Shown here: piece by piece, positions 43,280-52,732 of the stretch
Position numbering within the stretch: the first letter of the stretch is position 1
How the letters are laid out: the number at the start of each line of letters is the position of its first letter
Assembly: GCA_023426125.1 (NCBI GenBank)
Contig: JAFABI010000010.1
Coordinates: 1-64,000, forward strand
DNA: 64,000 bases
Direction of reading: 5' to 3'
Source of the DNA: Bacillota bacterium
GTDB taxonomy: Bacteria; Bacillota; Clostridia; Acetivibrionales; DTU013
Position numbers and translations under genes: made by a program
Notes under the pieces: model-generated
Told to the model about the DNA's origin: nothing
Database searches by the model: none
The model's input: the letters and a program-made list of their open reading frames with translations, nothing else

Positions 43280-44989
43280 TTGAACTTTAAGGAAATTATT
43301 AAAAAACTGAAGACGCTGAAACACCGAATGCATTTCAACGCATGTCTCCGGTGCCTTTTAACATGTCTTGCCGCCGGCGGAGCACTATCTGCAATCCTGG
43401 CCCTTCTATCCCTCTGGCTCCCTATCCCCTGGCTCATGCGTTCAATCCTTGGTATATGGCTTTCAGCATTGATTGTCGGAATGGTGATTTCAGTCTTTCT
43501 GTCTCCCGGATTGAAGCGGCTCATAAAAACCGCCGACGCCCTCGGACTGAAAGAAAGAGTCATTACCGCCTGGTATCTGCGGCAGGAGGCTGCGCCCATC
43601 GTTCTGCTGCAAAGAAATGACGCCATGATGGCAGTATCCGCTGCTGATTTTAAGAAGCTGTATCCCATAAGGTTCCCCATCAAACCGGCTGTGATATTCG
43701 CTGCCGCAGTCCTATCGGCCATGGTCTTCGCAATAATCCCCGGGCCTGCAAAGGAGCGCGCAGAATACATTGAAACCCTGCATGAAAAAGTGGATGAGCA
43801 CCTTGACAAGCTGGAAGCATTAAAAGAGGATATCAAAAAAAACGGAGGACTGACGGAGGAAGAGCTGGAAAGGCTTAAAGAGGAAGTCAACCGCCTCGCA
43901 GAGGAGCTGAAGAAATCGGGAACCGAAGAAGATGCCCTAAAAGCGCTTTCCCGGACGGAAAATCGCCTTGAAGAGCTGGATCTGCAAAAGCAGTTGAACA
44001 AACTGGGAGAAGCCCTGAAGCAAAACAGTATGACCAGGGAGCTTGGCCAGGCTATGCAGAACAATGGCTCCACCGATTGGAAGCAGGCGCTGGAAAAGCT
44101 TGCACAGCAAACGGAGAAAGACGAGGTGTCTGCCGATGAGCTGGCGGAATTACTGAAAGAAGCTGCCGAGCAGGCCGGAAAGGGCGAAGTCTCAAAGCAA
44201 ATGGAGAATGCAGCACAAAAGCTTGCCTCCGCCGAGGCTGACGCCACCTCACAGGCAGATGCCGTGCGGGATCTTGAGAGCGCCCTTGCAGGACTTATGG
44301 CAAACAGCGGGGATACCGGCCTTTCCCAGGCGCTTGGCCAGCTTTCTCAGGCGCTGCAGCAGGCAAAGAGCGGCATTTCCCAGGTCGACAGCCGGCTGGC
44401 AGCCAGCGGACAGAGCGGTGGAAACAGCGGACAGGGTGGAAATTCTTCAGGCCTTTCGGCCTTGAATGGGAATTCTTCCGGGGCCGCCGGGCAAAACGGC
44501 AACAGTGGCAGCGGAAACGGCAATAGCGGCGGTGACGGTGCTTCCGGAGCTGGTGGAACAGGCGGCAGCCAGGGCGGCACTTCCGGAGGCGGAAGCTCGG
44601 GAAGCGGAAACGGTGGGAGCGGACAGGGCGGCGGCGGCGGCGCCGGCAGCGGCACTACCAATGAGGCTTCAGGCGCTTCCGGCAGCAGCGGGGGCGGACC
44701 TTCCGGCAGAGACGCGGGAGAAGGCTACGAAGCGGAATACGAACAGCTTTACGACCCCAGCCGGCTGGGCGGCGACAATGAAATCACACAGGTTGCCGGG
44801 CAAGCCCAGGAAGGCGGTCAAAGCCAGTATTCGGATGCCGAAGGGGTTCCGGTCCAGAAAGGCTCGATCCTGCCGTACAAAGAGATTTTGGGCAGCTACA
44901 GCAGCAAAGCTGCAGCATCCATGGAGAAAACTGAAATCCCCGCAGCAATGAAGGAGATCGTAAGGGAGTATTTCAAATCCTTGGAATAA
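43280..44989 (+). CDS. Membrane protein with coiled coil and Gly/Ser/Asn-rich region (DUF4175-like)
   Basis: A 569-residue protein. Membrane segments lie at about 22-42, 45-75 and 135-155. Then comes a charged coiled coil (about 165-365) and a 100-residue low-complexity linker of Gly, Ser and Asn (about 375-480). The C-terminus YDPSRLGGDNEITQV...VPYKEILGSYSSKAA is typical of proteins encoded upstream of MoxR/DUF58/vWA genes. The start is TTG after AGGCGGG. Function is unknown; an extended reach toward the wall or a partner-binding scaffold is plausible. Confidence 0.72.
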   Translation: MNFKEIIKKLKTLKHRMHFNACLRCLLTCLAAGGALSAILALLSLWLPIPWLMRSILGIWLSALIVGMVISVFLSPGLKRLIKTADALGLKERVITAWYLRQEAAPIVLLQRNDAMMAVSAADFKKLYPIRFPIKPAVIFAAAVLSAMVFAIIPGPAKERAEYIETLHEKVDEHLDKLEALKEDIKKNGGLTEEELERLKEEVNRLAEELKKSGTEEDALKALSRTENRLEELDLQKQLNKLGEALKQNSMTRELGQAMQNNGSTDWKQALEKLAQQTEKDEVSADELAELLKEAAEQAGKGEVSKQMENAAQKLASAEADATSQADAVRDLESALAGLMANSGDTGLSQALGQLSQALQQAKSGISQVDSRLAASGQSGGNSGQGGNSSGLSALNGNSSGAAGQNGNSGSGNGNSGGDGASGAGGTGGSQGGTSGGGSSGSGNGGSGQGGGGGAGSGTTNEASGASGSSGGGPSGRDAGEGYEAEYEQLYDPSRLGGDNEITQVAGQAQEGGQSQYSDAEGVPVQKGSILPYKEILGSYSSKAAASMEKTEIPAAMKEIVREYFKSLE

Positions 44990-44997
44990 CCGCTTCT

Positions 44998-45095
44998 GCC
45001 ATTGTGAGCGAAACGCAAGTGGAGCGCGGCAATCTCAATAATACAATCGTGATTAAAAGCTGAGATTGCTTCGTCGCAGGCTCCTCGCAATGACA
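44998..45095. repeat. MITE-like dispersed repeat, copy 2
   Basis: The ends GCCATTGTGAGC and CTCGCAATGACA are inverted repeats, with inner GGCAATCTCA (45028-45037) against TGAGATTGC (45061-45069). It is the same family as 22984-23067. Confidence 0.65.
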
Positions 45096-45105
45096 CACAC
45101 GGACA

Positions 45106-45171
45106 AGCTATAGGACGCATACGTAAGAGCTATAGGACACACGTGGATGAGCTATAGGACGCATATTATAT
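45106..45171. repeat. Three tandem 22-base repeats upstream of moxR
   Basis: AGCTATAGGACGCAT-type units begin at 45106, 45128 and 45150, exactly 22 bases apart, two helical turns. The last unit is followed by ATTATATAAAAC, so they could be regulator sites, or a simple duplication of MITE-flank sequence. Confidence 0.7.
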
Positions 45172-45193
45172 AAAACTAACTGGAGGGGTCGTC

Positions 45194-46180
45194 TTGGAGA
45201 TAAATGAAAAGGACATAAAGCAGGTCATTGAAACCGTTCAAAAAATAGAATCCGAAGTCGGAAAGCACATGGTCGGACAGAAGGAGCTGATCCGTCAGCT
45301 CATCGTCTGTATCCTTGCCGGAGGCAACGCCCTGCTGGAAGGGGTCCCGGGCCTCGGCAAGACCAGGCTGGTCAACACCCTGGGAAGCATTATGGGCCTG
45401 GAGTTTTCAAGGATCCAGTTTACACCCGACCTTATGCCGGCGGATATCATAGGAACCAATATCGTCGCAAGGGACCGGCAGGACGGCGGTTCGTTCAAAT
45501 TCCAGCCCGGCCCGGTTTTCAGCAATATCGTACTGGCCGACGAGATCAACCGGGCGACGCCAAAGACCCAGAGCGCCCTTCTCCAGGCCATGCAGGAAAA
45601 AACCGTAACCGTGGCAAATACAACCTATCAGCTTCCCAGACCCTACTTTGTCCTCGCCACGCAGAACCCCATCGAGATGGAAGGCACCTACGCGTTGCCG
45701 GAAGCCCAACTGGACAGGTTTATGTTCAAGCTGAACGTCCCTTTCCCCACCCTGGAAGAGCTGAATGAAATCGTATCCATGACGACAGGCAGCCAACAGG
45801 AGTCCTTGCAGCCGGTTACCAGCGGTGAAGAGCTGTTGAAGCTGACAGCCGTTTTAAAGGATATCCCTGTGGCCCAGCCGGTAATGGACTTCGCCCTGAA
45901 GCTTGTGCTGTCCACCCATCCCGAAACCGGCAATGCTCCGGATATAACCAAAAAATATGTCCGCTTCGGCTCCAGCCCCAGAGGAGCGCAGGCCATCATT
46001 TCCACGGCAAGGATCCGGGCGGTTCTGGAAGGCCGGTATAATACCGCCTTTGAAGATATTATCCATGTTGCGTATCCCGCCCTGCGCCACAGAGTGTTCA
46101 TCAATTTTGAAGGCCTGTCCGACGGTATCACAGCGGATGAGCTGATTTCCAGGCTGATCCGGGAAGTGGAGAAACAATGA
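45194..46180 (+). CDS. MoxR-family AAA+ ATPase
   Basis: A 328-residue AAA+ chaperone. Walker A GVPGLGKT is at 50-57, Walker B NIVLADEINR at about 111-120, then sensor 1 VLATQNPIEMEGTYALPEAQLDRF. MoxR ATPases assemble with vWA proteins and help mature surface or redox complexes. The start is TTG after GGAGGGG. The DUF58 gene overlaps its end (ATGA). Confidence 0.94.
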   Translation: MEINEKDIKQVIETVQKIESEVGKHMVGQKELIRQLIVCILAGGNALLEGVPGLGKTRLVNTLGSIMGLEFSRIQFTPDLMPADIIGTNIVARDRQDGGSFKFQPGPVFSNIVLADEINRATPKTQSALLQAMQEKTVTVANTTYQLPRPYFVLATQNPIEMEGTYALPEAQLDRFMFKLNVPFPTLEELNEIVSMTTGSQQESLQPVTSGEELLKLTAVLKDIPVAQPVMDFALKLVLSTHPETGNAPDITKKYVRFGSSPRGAQAIISTARIRAVLEGRYNTAFEDIIHVAYPALRHRVFINFEGLSDGITADELISRLIREVEKQ

Positions 46181-47037
46181 GCGAACTATTTGACCAGGAT
46201 TTCCTTCAGAAAATACAGCAGCTGACACTCTATGCCGGCTTTCCCCTGGACGGCTCCTCGGCCGGAAACCGCAAATCCAGGAGCACCGGCAGCTCGGTGG
46301 AATTCTCCGATTACCGGGAATACACCCCCGGCGACGATTTCCGCCGCATTGACTGGAATGCTTATGGCCGTTTTGACAAGCTGTTTGTCAAGCTTTTCAT
46401 GGAGGAACGGGAGGCTCCCATCACCATTTTTCTCGACGTCAGCAGATCCATGGACTGGGGCGAGCCCAACAAGAGCATATCCTCAAGGCGCCTCGCTGGG
46501 GCTCTGGGATATATCTCGCTATCCGGCTTCGACAGGATCTCCCTTCTATGTGTCAACGACACTGTGCAAAAGCTTTGCCGTGATGTACGGGGCAGGAATT
46601 TCTTCCATAAATTGACCGAAATGCTGGAAGCGGCGGAGTACTCCGGTGAGAGCAACCTTCAAAAAGCACTGGAGGGTTACCGCCTCCAGAGCGGAAGAGG
46701 AATCACCATCATTATCTCCGATTTCTTTTCCGAAGGCTCCTTTGAAGAAGTACTGAAATACTGCAAGTATAAAAAGCAGGAGATCTATATCTGCCATATG
46801 CTCAGCCCCCAGGAGCTTAAGCCGGATATCAATGACTCGGTGAGACTCATCGACAGTGAAAACGGGCGCGACCTTAATATTACAATGACTCCCGCATTGC
46901 TGAATGCCTATGGCAAATCCCTGGATTCCTTTAAGGAGTCCCTGCAGCAGGCCTGCTTCAAGTATGGCGCACATTATTCCCTCTTCTCCTCCGGTATGCG
47001 GCTGGAAGAAATGGTAAAGGAAGTGGCGATGAATTGA
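46177..47037 (+). CDS. DUF58 protein (BatA-type vWA-like)
   Basis: A 286-residue soluble protein. GSSVEFSDYREYTPGDDFRRIDWNAYGRFDKLFVKLFMEERE is the DUF58 signature, followed by a vWA-like fold with a DxSxS-type site FLDVSRSMDWG. Such proteins are the usual partners of MoxR. It is coupled to moxR upstream and its TGA overlaps the next gene's TTG start. Confidence 0.92.
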   Translation: MSELFDQDFLQKIQQLTLYAGFPLDGSSAGNRKSRSTGSSVEFSDYREYTPGDDFRRIDWNAYGRFDKLFVKLFMEEREAPITIFLDVSRSMDWGEPNKSISSRRLAGALGYISLSGFDRISLLCVNDTVQKLCRDVRGRNFFHKLTEMLEAAEYSGESNLQKALEGYRLQSGRGITIIISDFFSEGSFEEVLKYCKYKKQEIYICHMLSPQELKPDINDSVRLIDSENGRDLNITMTPALLNAYGKSLDSFKESLQQACFKYGAHYSLFSSGMRLEEMVKEVAMN

Positions 47038-48863
47038 TATTTGATACGCCGCCGGGCCTGCTGGCGCTTCTGGCAATCCCGGCGATTCTCCTGCTCTATC
47101 TGCTGAAACAAAAAAATACCGACTATACCGTATCCAGCCTATACCTCTGGAAGGATGCCATCCGGGACCTGGAAGCCAATACGCCGTGGCAGAGGCTCCG
47201 GAAAAACCTCCTGATGTTTTTGCAGATATTGGCTGCACTGCTGCTGGCGCTATTACTGTCCGGCATCAAAATTCCCACGGGCCATGCTCAGGAGGAATCG
47301 GTCCTCCTGGTCGTCGACTGCTCTCTGAGCATGCAGTCCACAGATATGCCGCCAAATAGGTTCCAGGCGGCCGTTGAGGATGCTTCAAAGCTGGTAGCGG
47401 GCGGCAGGCAGGGAATCACGTATACGCTGGTGGCAGCCGGTGAAACGCCCTATATCGTCCTCCGCGGAAGCACTGATAAAAACAGGGTGCTGGATGAATT
47501 GAAAGGCCTGCGGGTGAATGATGCCGCCGAGGATACCGAAGCTGCGGCTAAATTGGCGGATTCCCTCATCAGGCAAGACCCCGGCGTAAAGGTATATTGG
47601 TTCGGTGACGGCAGCAATCCCCTTGCCGCTGAAAATGTGGAATACCGCTCCTATAACAGGAACGGAGACAATTTTGCCGTTACAGCCCTTACATGGCGCA
47701 GACTGAACAATGGAGAAAGCATGACCGTGCTGGGCCGTATCGGAAACTATGCCACGAAAGCAACGGAGCTTGCCGTAAGCCTTTATACCGACGGAGCCCT
47801 TTTCGACGCTCGGAGTGTAACCGTTGACGCGGGAAAAACGGAAAGCCTGTACTGGCAAAACGTCCCCGGAGACGTTTCACAACTGTCCTGCAGGATTGAT
47901 AATGAAGATTCATTGCTTCTGGACAACGTTGCAACGGAAGCCGTATACCCCTCAAAAACCAGAAAAGTCCTGCTGGTGACTGAAAAGAACATCTATCTTG
48001 AAAAGATGTTTTCAATCCTTGAGAACGTCGACCTGTACAAAACCGGCGTGGAAGACGCTATGGAGCAAAAGGGCTATGACCTGTATGTTTACGACGGTGT
48101 GGTTCCCGAAAGACTCCCTGCCGACGGACAGTATATGTTTTTCAACCCGCCGGTCAACGACTACTTTTCTTCTGTGGGACAAGCCCAATACCCCGACCTA
48201 AAGGCTGCGAAGCATGAACTGTTTGACGGACTCGGCAGCGAAGTTTCCTTTGCTGCGGTAAAAGCCGCTCTGTATCAATTACCTGACGGCGCGAGGCCGC
48301 TGATGGAAACAGACGGAGGGATCGCTGCTTTTGAAGGGTATTCAGGCAAAAACAGAATGATGGTATTCGGCTTCGATCTGCATGAGACCAATCTGCCGCT
48401 TCAATCCTTTTTCCCTGTTCTGATCACCAGGGCTGCTGAGCTTCTTGCGCCTGCGGAGCATAAAGAGCTTACCGCAGTATATGCAGGAGACCGGGTTCAA
48501 CTGCCTGTAGTCCCCGAGGCGGAAGAAGCTGCAGTAATCACTCCCGACGGCATCAGACATGCCATTGCTCCCCCTTTTCCGGTTCCGGCTTTCGATGATA
48601 CGACGAAGACCGGTTTGTATACGGTTGAGCAGCGTTTGGCGTCCGGCACCGTGACCTATGCTTTCTATGTGAATGCGCCGTCGGAAAGGGAATTCGCAGC
48701 CTCCAAACAGGCTGCGGCAGAAGAAGGAGACCGGCGGCAGACTGATTCCCGGCAGCCCGGCAACGCTTCCGGAATCCTTGATTTAAAGCTGCCGCTGCTG
48801 TGGCTGCTGCTTGCAATCTTATTGATAGAATGGCGGGTATATACAAATGGTAATGCAATTTAG
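47034..48863 (+). CDS. BatA/vWA membrane protein
   Basis: A 609-residue membrane protein. The N-terminal BatA domain (PPGLLALLAIPAILLLYLLKQK, WQRLRKNLLMFLQILAALLLALLLSG) gives two membrane helices. A periplasm-like outside vWA domain has a complete MIDAS start LLVVDCSLSMQS. A central beta-rich part follows, then a C-terminal helix (LLWLLLAILLIEWRVYT). The start is TTG overlapping the DUF58 stop. It likely binds the MoxR ATPase and extracellular client through the metal site. Confidence 0.9.
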   Translation: MIFDTPPGLLALLAIPAILLLYLLKQKNTDYTVSSLYLWKDAIRDLEANTPWQRLRKNLLMFLQILAALLLALLLSGIKIPTGHAQEESVLLVVDCSLSMQSTDMPPNRFQAAVEDASKLVAGGRQGITYTLVAAGETPYIVLRGSTDKNRVLDELKGLRVNDAAEDTEAAAKLADSLIRQDPGVKVYWFGDGSNPLAAENVEYRSYNRNGDNFAVTALTWRRLNNGESMTVLGRIGNYATKATELAVSLYTDGALFDARSVTVDAGKTESLYWQNVPGDVSQLSCRIDNEDSLLLDNVATEAVYPSKTRKVLLVTEKNIYLEKMFSILENVDLYKTGVEDAMEQKGYDLYVYDGVVPERLPADGQYMFFNPPVNDYFSSVGQAQYPDLKAAKHELFDGLGSEVSFAAVKAALYQLPDGARPLMETDGGIAAFEGYSGKNRMMVFGFDLHETNLPLQSFFPVLITRAAELLAPAEHKELTAVYAGDRVQLPVVPEAEEAAVITPDGIRHAIAPPFPVPAFDDTTKTGLYTVEQRLASGTVTYAFYVNAPSEREFAASKQAAAEEGDRRQTDSRQPGNASGILDLKLPLLWLLLAILLIEWRVYTNGNAI

Positions 48864-51801
48864 CAATCCATGGCTGCTGCTTTTGCTTATTCCGGCAGCG
48901 GCATTCCTATATTTCACAGCCCGGACGATGATCCGCCTTGCCTTCTTTCGGCGCATCACGGTCATCGTGCTGCGCAGCCTTGTCTTCCTGTTGGTTATCC
49001 TGCTTCTTGCCGGCCTGACCTTCCGGAATATTTCGGATAAAGCCACCACCCTGTTTCTCGTAGACTCCTCCGACAGCGTCAAAGGAACGGAGGAAGCCGA
49101 AGCTTTCATAAAAGCCGCATTGAAGAATATGGATAAAAAGGACGATGCAGGGATCATCAACTTTGGGGCCGGTGCCGTCGTGGAGCTTCCTTCCGCAAGA
49201 AAAGCGGTCTTCACCGAAATGCAGACAAAAACGAATCCTTCCTTCACCAATATCGAAGATGCGCTGGTCCTGGCCCAATCACTGATGCCCTGGGATCACA
49301 AGAAAAGGATCGTGCTGATAAGCGATGGAAGGGAAAATGCGGGAGATGCGCTAAAACAGGCGGAAATCATGAAAAGCAAGGGCTACCGTATCGACGTTTT
49401 CCCCGTTGAAGCCGGGATCAGCGGCGAGGTTCAATTAGAGAAGCTGGAAGTACCCGATTCGCTAAACCTGAATGAGCAGTTTGAAATCAGTGTAACCGTT
49501 GAAAGCAATATGAATACCGGAGCAACGTTAAGATTGTACAGCGGCAGGCAGTTGACGGCAGAAAAGAAGGTCGCCCTCAACAAGGGTACCAACCGTTTTG
49601 CCTTCTCCGACAAGGCGGTCAACGGCGGTACCGTTACTTACCGCGCCGAAATAACGGCGGATTCCGATACGGTTTCGCAAAACAACGCACTGTCCGCCTA
49701 TGCATACATCAGCGATAAGCCGAAAATATTGCTTCTGCGTGAATATGAAGCCGCCGGGAAGGAACTGGAGCAAATTCTCGGCGCAGATATGCAGGTGACT
49801 GCGTTAAAGCCCGCCCAGGCTCCCCGGGACCTGCCGGAGCTGTTGAAATATGACGCCTTCGTACTGGCCGATGTTTCTGCCGACAGCTTGAGCGAAGCCT
49901 TTCTTGAAAACCTGGAAAGAGCGGTAGGGCATCAGGGCAAGGGGCTGCTGGTCACAGGCGGAGAAAACAGCTATGGTCCCGGCGGCTACTACAAAACAAA
50001 GCTGGAAGAAATACTCCCTGTAAATATGGATATAAAGCCTAAAGAGGAGGATCCCAACCTCGCGCTCATGCTGGTCATTGACAAATCCGGCAGCATGTCA
50101 AGCGCAGATTACGGCATTACAAGCATTGATCTGGCAAAGGAGGCCGCCATACGTGCCACAGAGGTGCTGGACAAGGATGACACCATCGGGGTCATTGCCT
50201 TTGATGATGCCTATAAATGGGTGGTTACGCCTAAAAAGCTGGATAACCTTCAGGCCATACAGGATGCCATCGGTACCATCCGTGCAGGAGGGGGCACCCA
50301 GATCCTGCCTCCCCTTGAGGAGGCTTATTCCGCTATACAAAAGGTGGATACCAAGCTTAAGCACATCATCCTGCTCACCGACGGCCAGGCTGAGAAGGAA
50401 GGCTATGAACCGGTGATCGAAGGACTCCGTGAAAAGGGAATTACTCTCTCCACCGTGGCGGTAGGACGTTCGGCCGACCACGCTTTGATGCAGATCCTGG
50501 CCATCGGCGGGAAAGGGCGCTACTATGCCACCGACGAATTCACCGACATCCCCAAAATATTTGCCAAGGAAGTCTTCCTTGCCGGAAAGAAGTACCTGAA
50601 CAACAGAACCTTTACTCCCCGGCTTTCCGCTCTTTCCGACATCCTAAAAAATATTGATGCAGTTCCTTCTCTCGACGGCTATGTGTCCACGACGGCAAAA
50701 GAAACGGCCAATGTCGTCTTTACCAGCGATGAAGACGATCCCGTGCTGGCCACCTGGCAGTATGGACTGGGCCGGACAGTAGCCTGGACTCCGGATGCCC
50801 AGGGCATCTGGACCTATGACTGGATGAATTGGGAGGAGTCGCCCCTGTTCTGGAAGAATATCCTGTCCTGGCTTGTCCAGCAGAACCTTGGCAAAGGGTA
50901 TTCCATCGAAACAGGCGTCGAAGGACTGGAAGGAAGGATCACCGTAAAGGCCGAAGAGGATTCCTATATGACTGCCGAATCCGTCGGCGGCGTTCTGGTC
51001 GGTCCCGACGGAACAAAACAGGAAATTGCATTGTCACCGTCCGCTCCCGGGGAATATACCGGCACTTTCCAGGGTGGCGAATCAGGCGTATACATTGCCG
51101 ATCTGACCCTCTCGGACAGCGAAGGAAAAAGCGAACGTATCAGCACTGGCCTCATCATTCCCTATTCTCCGGAATATAATGTACTGCCGGAGGACGACAA
51201 TACCCTCCTGCAAAAACTGGCAAAAGCGGGCGGCGGCCGAATACTGGAAACACCTTCGCAGGTATTTGGCAGCGAGCTTGCCGCTGTTACCGGCACTACC
51301 GATCCCACCTTGCCGCTGTTGATTACCGCCCTTGTTTTATTCATGCTTGACATCGCGGTAAGAAGGCTGAACTTTAACCCTGGGCAGCTTTTAAAGAAAT
51401 TTGCCGGTATACCGGCAGGGATTGCGGTAAATATTGCGGCCAGAGTTCTTCCAAAATTCAGACCAACAAAGGCCGCCGGAAGCAATTCAATTGAAGCTGC
51501 GGATACAATTGCGCCTGTGGATACGGCTATGCCTGCAAGTACGGCCGGGACTGAGGACACGGGTTCCTCTGTCTCAGCGTCTGCACCATCTGTTTCAACA
51601 TCCGCGCCGCCTGTTTCAACCTCCATACCGTCCGCTTCATCTACACCACCCGTTCCCGGCGCAAATAAATCGAAGCCTCCGAGTTCTGCTGAGCCCGCCG
51701 GATACAGGAAGCCCATCCCCGCTTCTCCCGCAGCGGAGAAAGAAGCACCTGCCTCACACGCCGCAGAACTGCTGGAAAGAAAGAAGAAATGGAGGAAATA
51801 A
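48847..51801 (+). CDS. Large vWA / glutamine-amidotransferase-like membrane protein
   Basis: A 984-residue protein. Two N-terminal helices (WLLLLLIPAAAFLYF, VLRSLVFLLVILLLAGL) precede a first vWA-like part with FLVDSSDSV and a DJ-1/GATase-like module (LLVTGGENSYGPGGYYKT). A second vWA domain with full MIDAS VIDKSGSMSS follows at about 414-425 and a helix at about 820 (LPLLITALVLFMLDIAV). The tail is Ser/Thr/Pro-rich, a probable wall-spanning or disordered region, ending in a basic stretch. The ATG overlaps the upstream gene by 17 bases. This is the top-level member of the module. Confidence 0.88.
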   Translation: MVMQFSNPWLLLLLIPAAAFLYFTARTMIRLAFFRRITVIVLRSLVFLLVILLLAGLTFRNISDKATTLFLVDSSDSVKGTEEAEAFIKAALKNMDKKDDAGIINFGAGAVVELPSARKAVFTEMQTKTNPSFTNIEDALVLAQSLMPWDHKKRIVLISDGRENAGDALKQAEIMKSKGYRIDVFPVEAGISGEVQLEKLEVPDSLNLNEQFEISVTVESNMNTGATLRLYSGRQLTAEKKVALNKGTNRFAFSDKAVNGGTVTYRAEITADSDTVSQNNALSAYAYISDKPKILLLREYEAAGKELEQILGADMQVTALKPAQAPRDLPELLKYDAFVLADVSADSLSEAFLENLERAVGHQGKGLLVTGGENSYGPGGYYKTKLEEILPVNMDIKPKEEDPNLALMLVIDKSGSMSSADYGITSIDLAKEAAIRATEVLDKDDTIGVIAFDDAYKWVVTPKKLDNLQAIQDAIGTIRAGGGTQILPPLEEAYSAIQKVDTKLKHIILLTDGQAEKEGYEPVIEGLREKGITLSTVAVGRSADHALMQILAIGGKGRYYATDEFTDIPKIFAKEVFLAGKKYLNNRTFTPRLSALSDILKNIDAVPSLDGYVSTTAKETANVVFTSDEDDPVLATWQYGLGRTVAWTPDAQGIWTYDWMNWEESPLFWKNILSWLVQQNLGKGYSIETGVEGLEGRITVKAEEDSYMTAESVGGVLVGPDGTKQEIALSPSAPGEYTGTFQGGESGVYIADLTLSDSEGKSERISTGLIIPYSPEYNVLPEDDNTLLQKLAKAGGGRILETPSQVFGSELAAVTGTTDPTLPLLITALVLFMLDIAVRRLNFNPGQLLKKFAGIPAGIAVNIAARVLPKFRPTKAAGSNSIEAADTIAPVDTAMPASTAGTEDTGSSVSASAPSVSTSAPPVSTSIPSASSTPPVPGANKSKPPSSAEPAGYRKPIPASPAAEKEAPASHAAELLERKKKWRK

Positions 51802-51840
51802 AAGGCCTTAATCAATAACGCTATATGGCCGGTTCCTTGA

Positions 51841-52719
51841 CTATTCCTTAACCGAGCCAATCAGCGCACCCTTTACAAAATACTTCTGAAGGAACGGATA
51901 CAATGCCAGGATAGGTAATGTTGCAACCACAATGATTGAATACTTGATGGTCTCGCCAATCATCGCTTTGTCTCCTGCGCCTACAACCATACTTTCAACA
52001 TCATTTGATATCAGAACCTCTCTCAGAACCAGCTGAAGAGGCCATAAATCCCTTTTTCCACCTACGAACAGCATTGCATTAAACCATGCATTCCAATGAG
52101 CAACACCGTAATACAATACCAATACGGCTACCGTTGGTAGAGCCAGTGGAAATAAGATCCTGAACAGGATTGTAAAATGTCCCGCCCCATCAAGCTTTCC
52201 CGATTCCTCAAGACTGTCGGGCAAGCTGTAGAAAGCAGTCCTCATAATGATCAGGTTGAACGTATTGATTGCACCCGGGAAAATAAGCGAAAACAGTGTA
52301 TTATCCAACTGCAGGTCCTTCACGGTAAAATAAAACGGTATTAAACCGCCGCTGAAATACATCGTAGTAATAATGATAACCATGATGGCATTTCTTAACA
52401 TGACTCTCTTTCTGGAAAGGAAGTATGCACCCATGGAAGTTAATACGATATTAAGGCAGACTCCTACGATTACTACAAAAATAGTGTTCCTGTACCCGGA
52501 TAAAATCATGGGGTTTTTGAATACAATCTTATAGGACTCCAGATTAAATCCATAAGGTTTGAGTATCAGTCCCGTGTGCTCCATCAACCGGCCCGGATTG
52601 CTTAAAGAGGATAAAATTATATGAACCATCGGATAAATTGTCACAACGACTACAAACAGCATAAGAAACACATTAAAGGCATTAAAAATCATTTCACCCT
52701 TTGTTTGTTTAATTTTCAT
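51841..52719 (-). CDS. Sugar ABC transporter permease, LplC type (second system)
   Basis: A 292-residue permease with six predicted membrane segments. The EAA loop is EESGKLDGAGHFTILFRILFP, and it ends YPFLQKYFVKGALIGSVKE. The start at 52719 follows AAGGAGGAAACC. It follows the LplB-type permease by 13 bases on the same strand. It imports an unknown oligosaccharide with the binding protein encoded at 57243. Confidence 0.9.
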   Translation of the reverse strand: MKIKQTKGEMIFNAFNVFLMLFVVVVTIYPMVHIILSSLSNPGRLMEHTGLILKPYGFNLESYKIVFKNPMILSGYRNTIFVVIVGVCLNIVLTSMGAYFLSRKRVMLRNAIMVIIITTMYFSGGLIPFYFTVKDLQLDNTLFSLIFPGAINTFNLIIMRTAFYSLPDSLEESGKLDGAGHFTILFRILFPLALPTVAVLVLYYGVAHWNAWFNAMLFVGGKRDLWPLQLVLREVLISNDVESMVVGAGDKAMIGETIKYSIIVVATLPILALYPFLQKYFVKGALIGSVKE

Positions 52720-52732
52720 ACCGGTTTCCTCC

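Noticed and set aside
45106..45171. CRISPR array
   Set aside because: Units are only 22 bases apart with no spacers, so these are plain tandem repeats; no cas genes are present.
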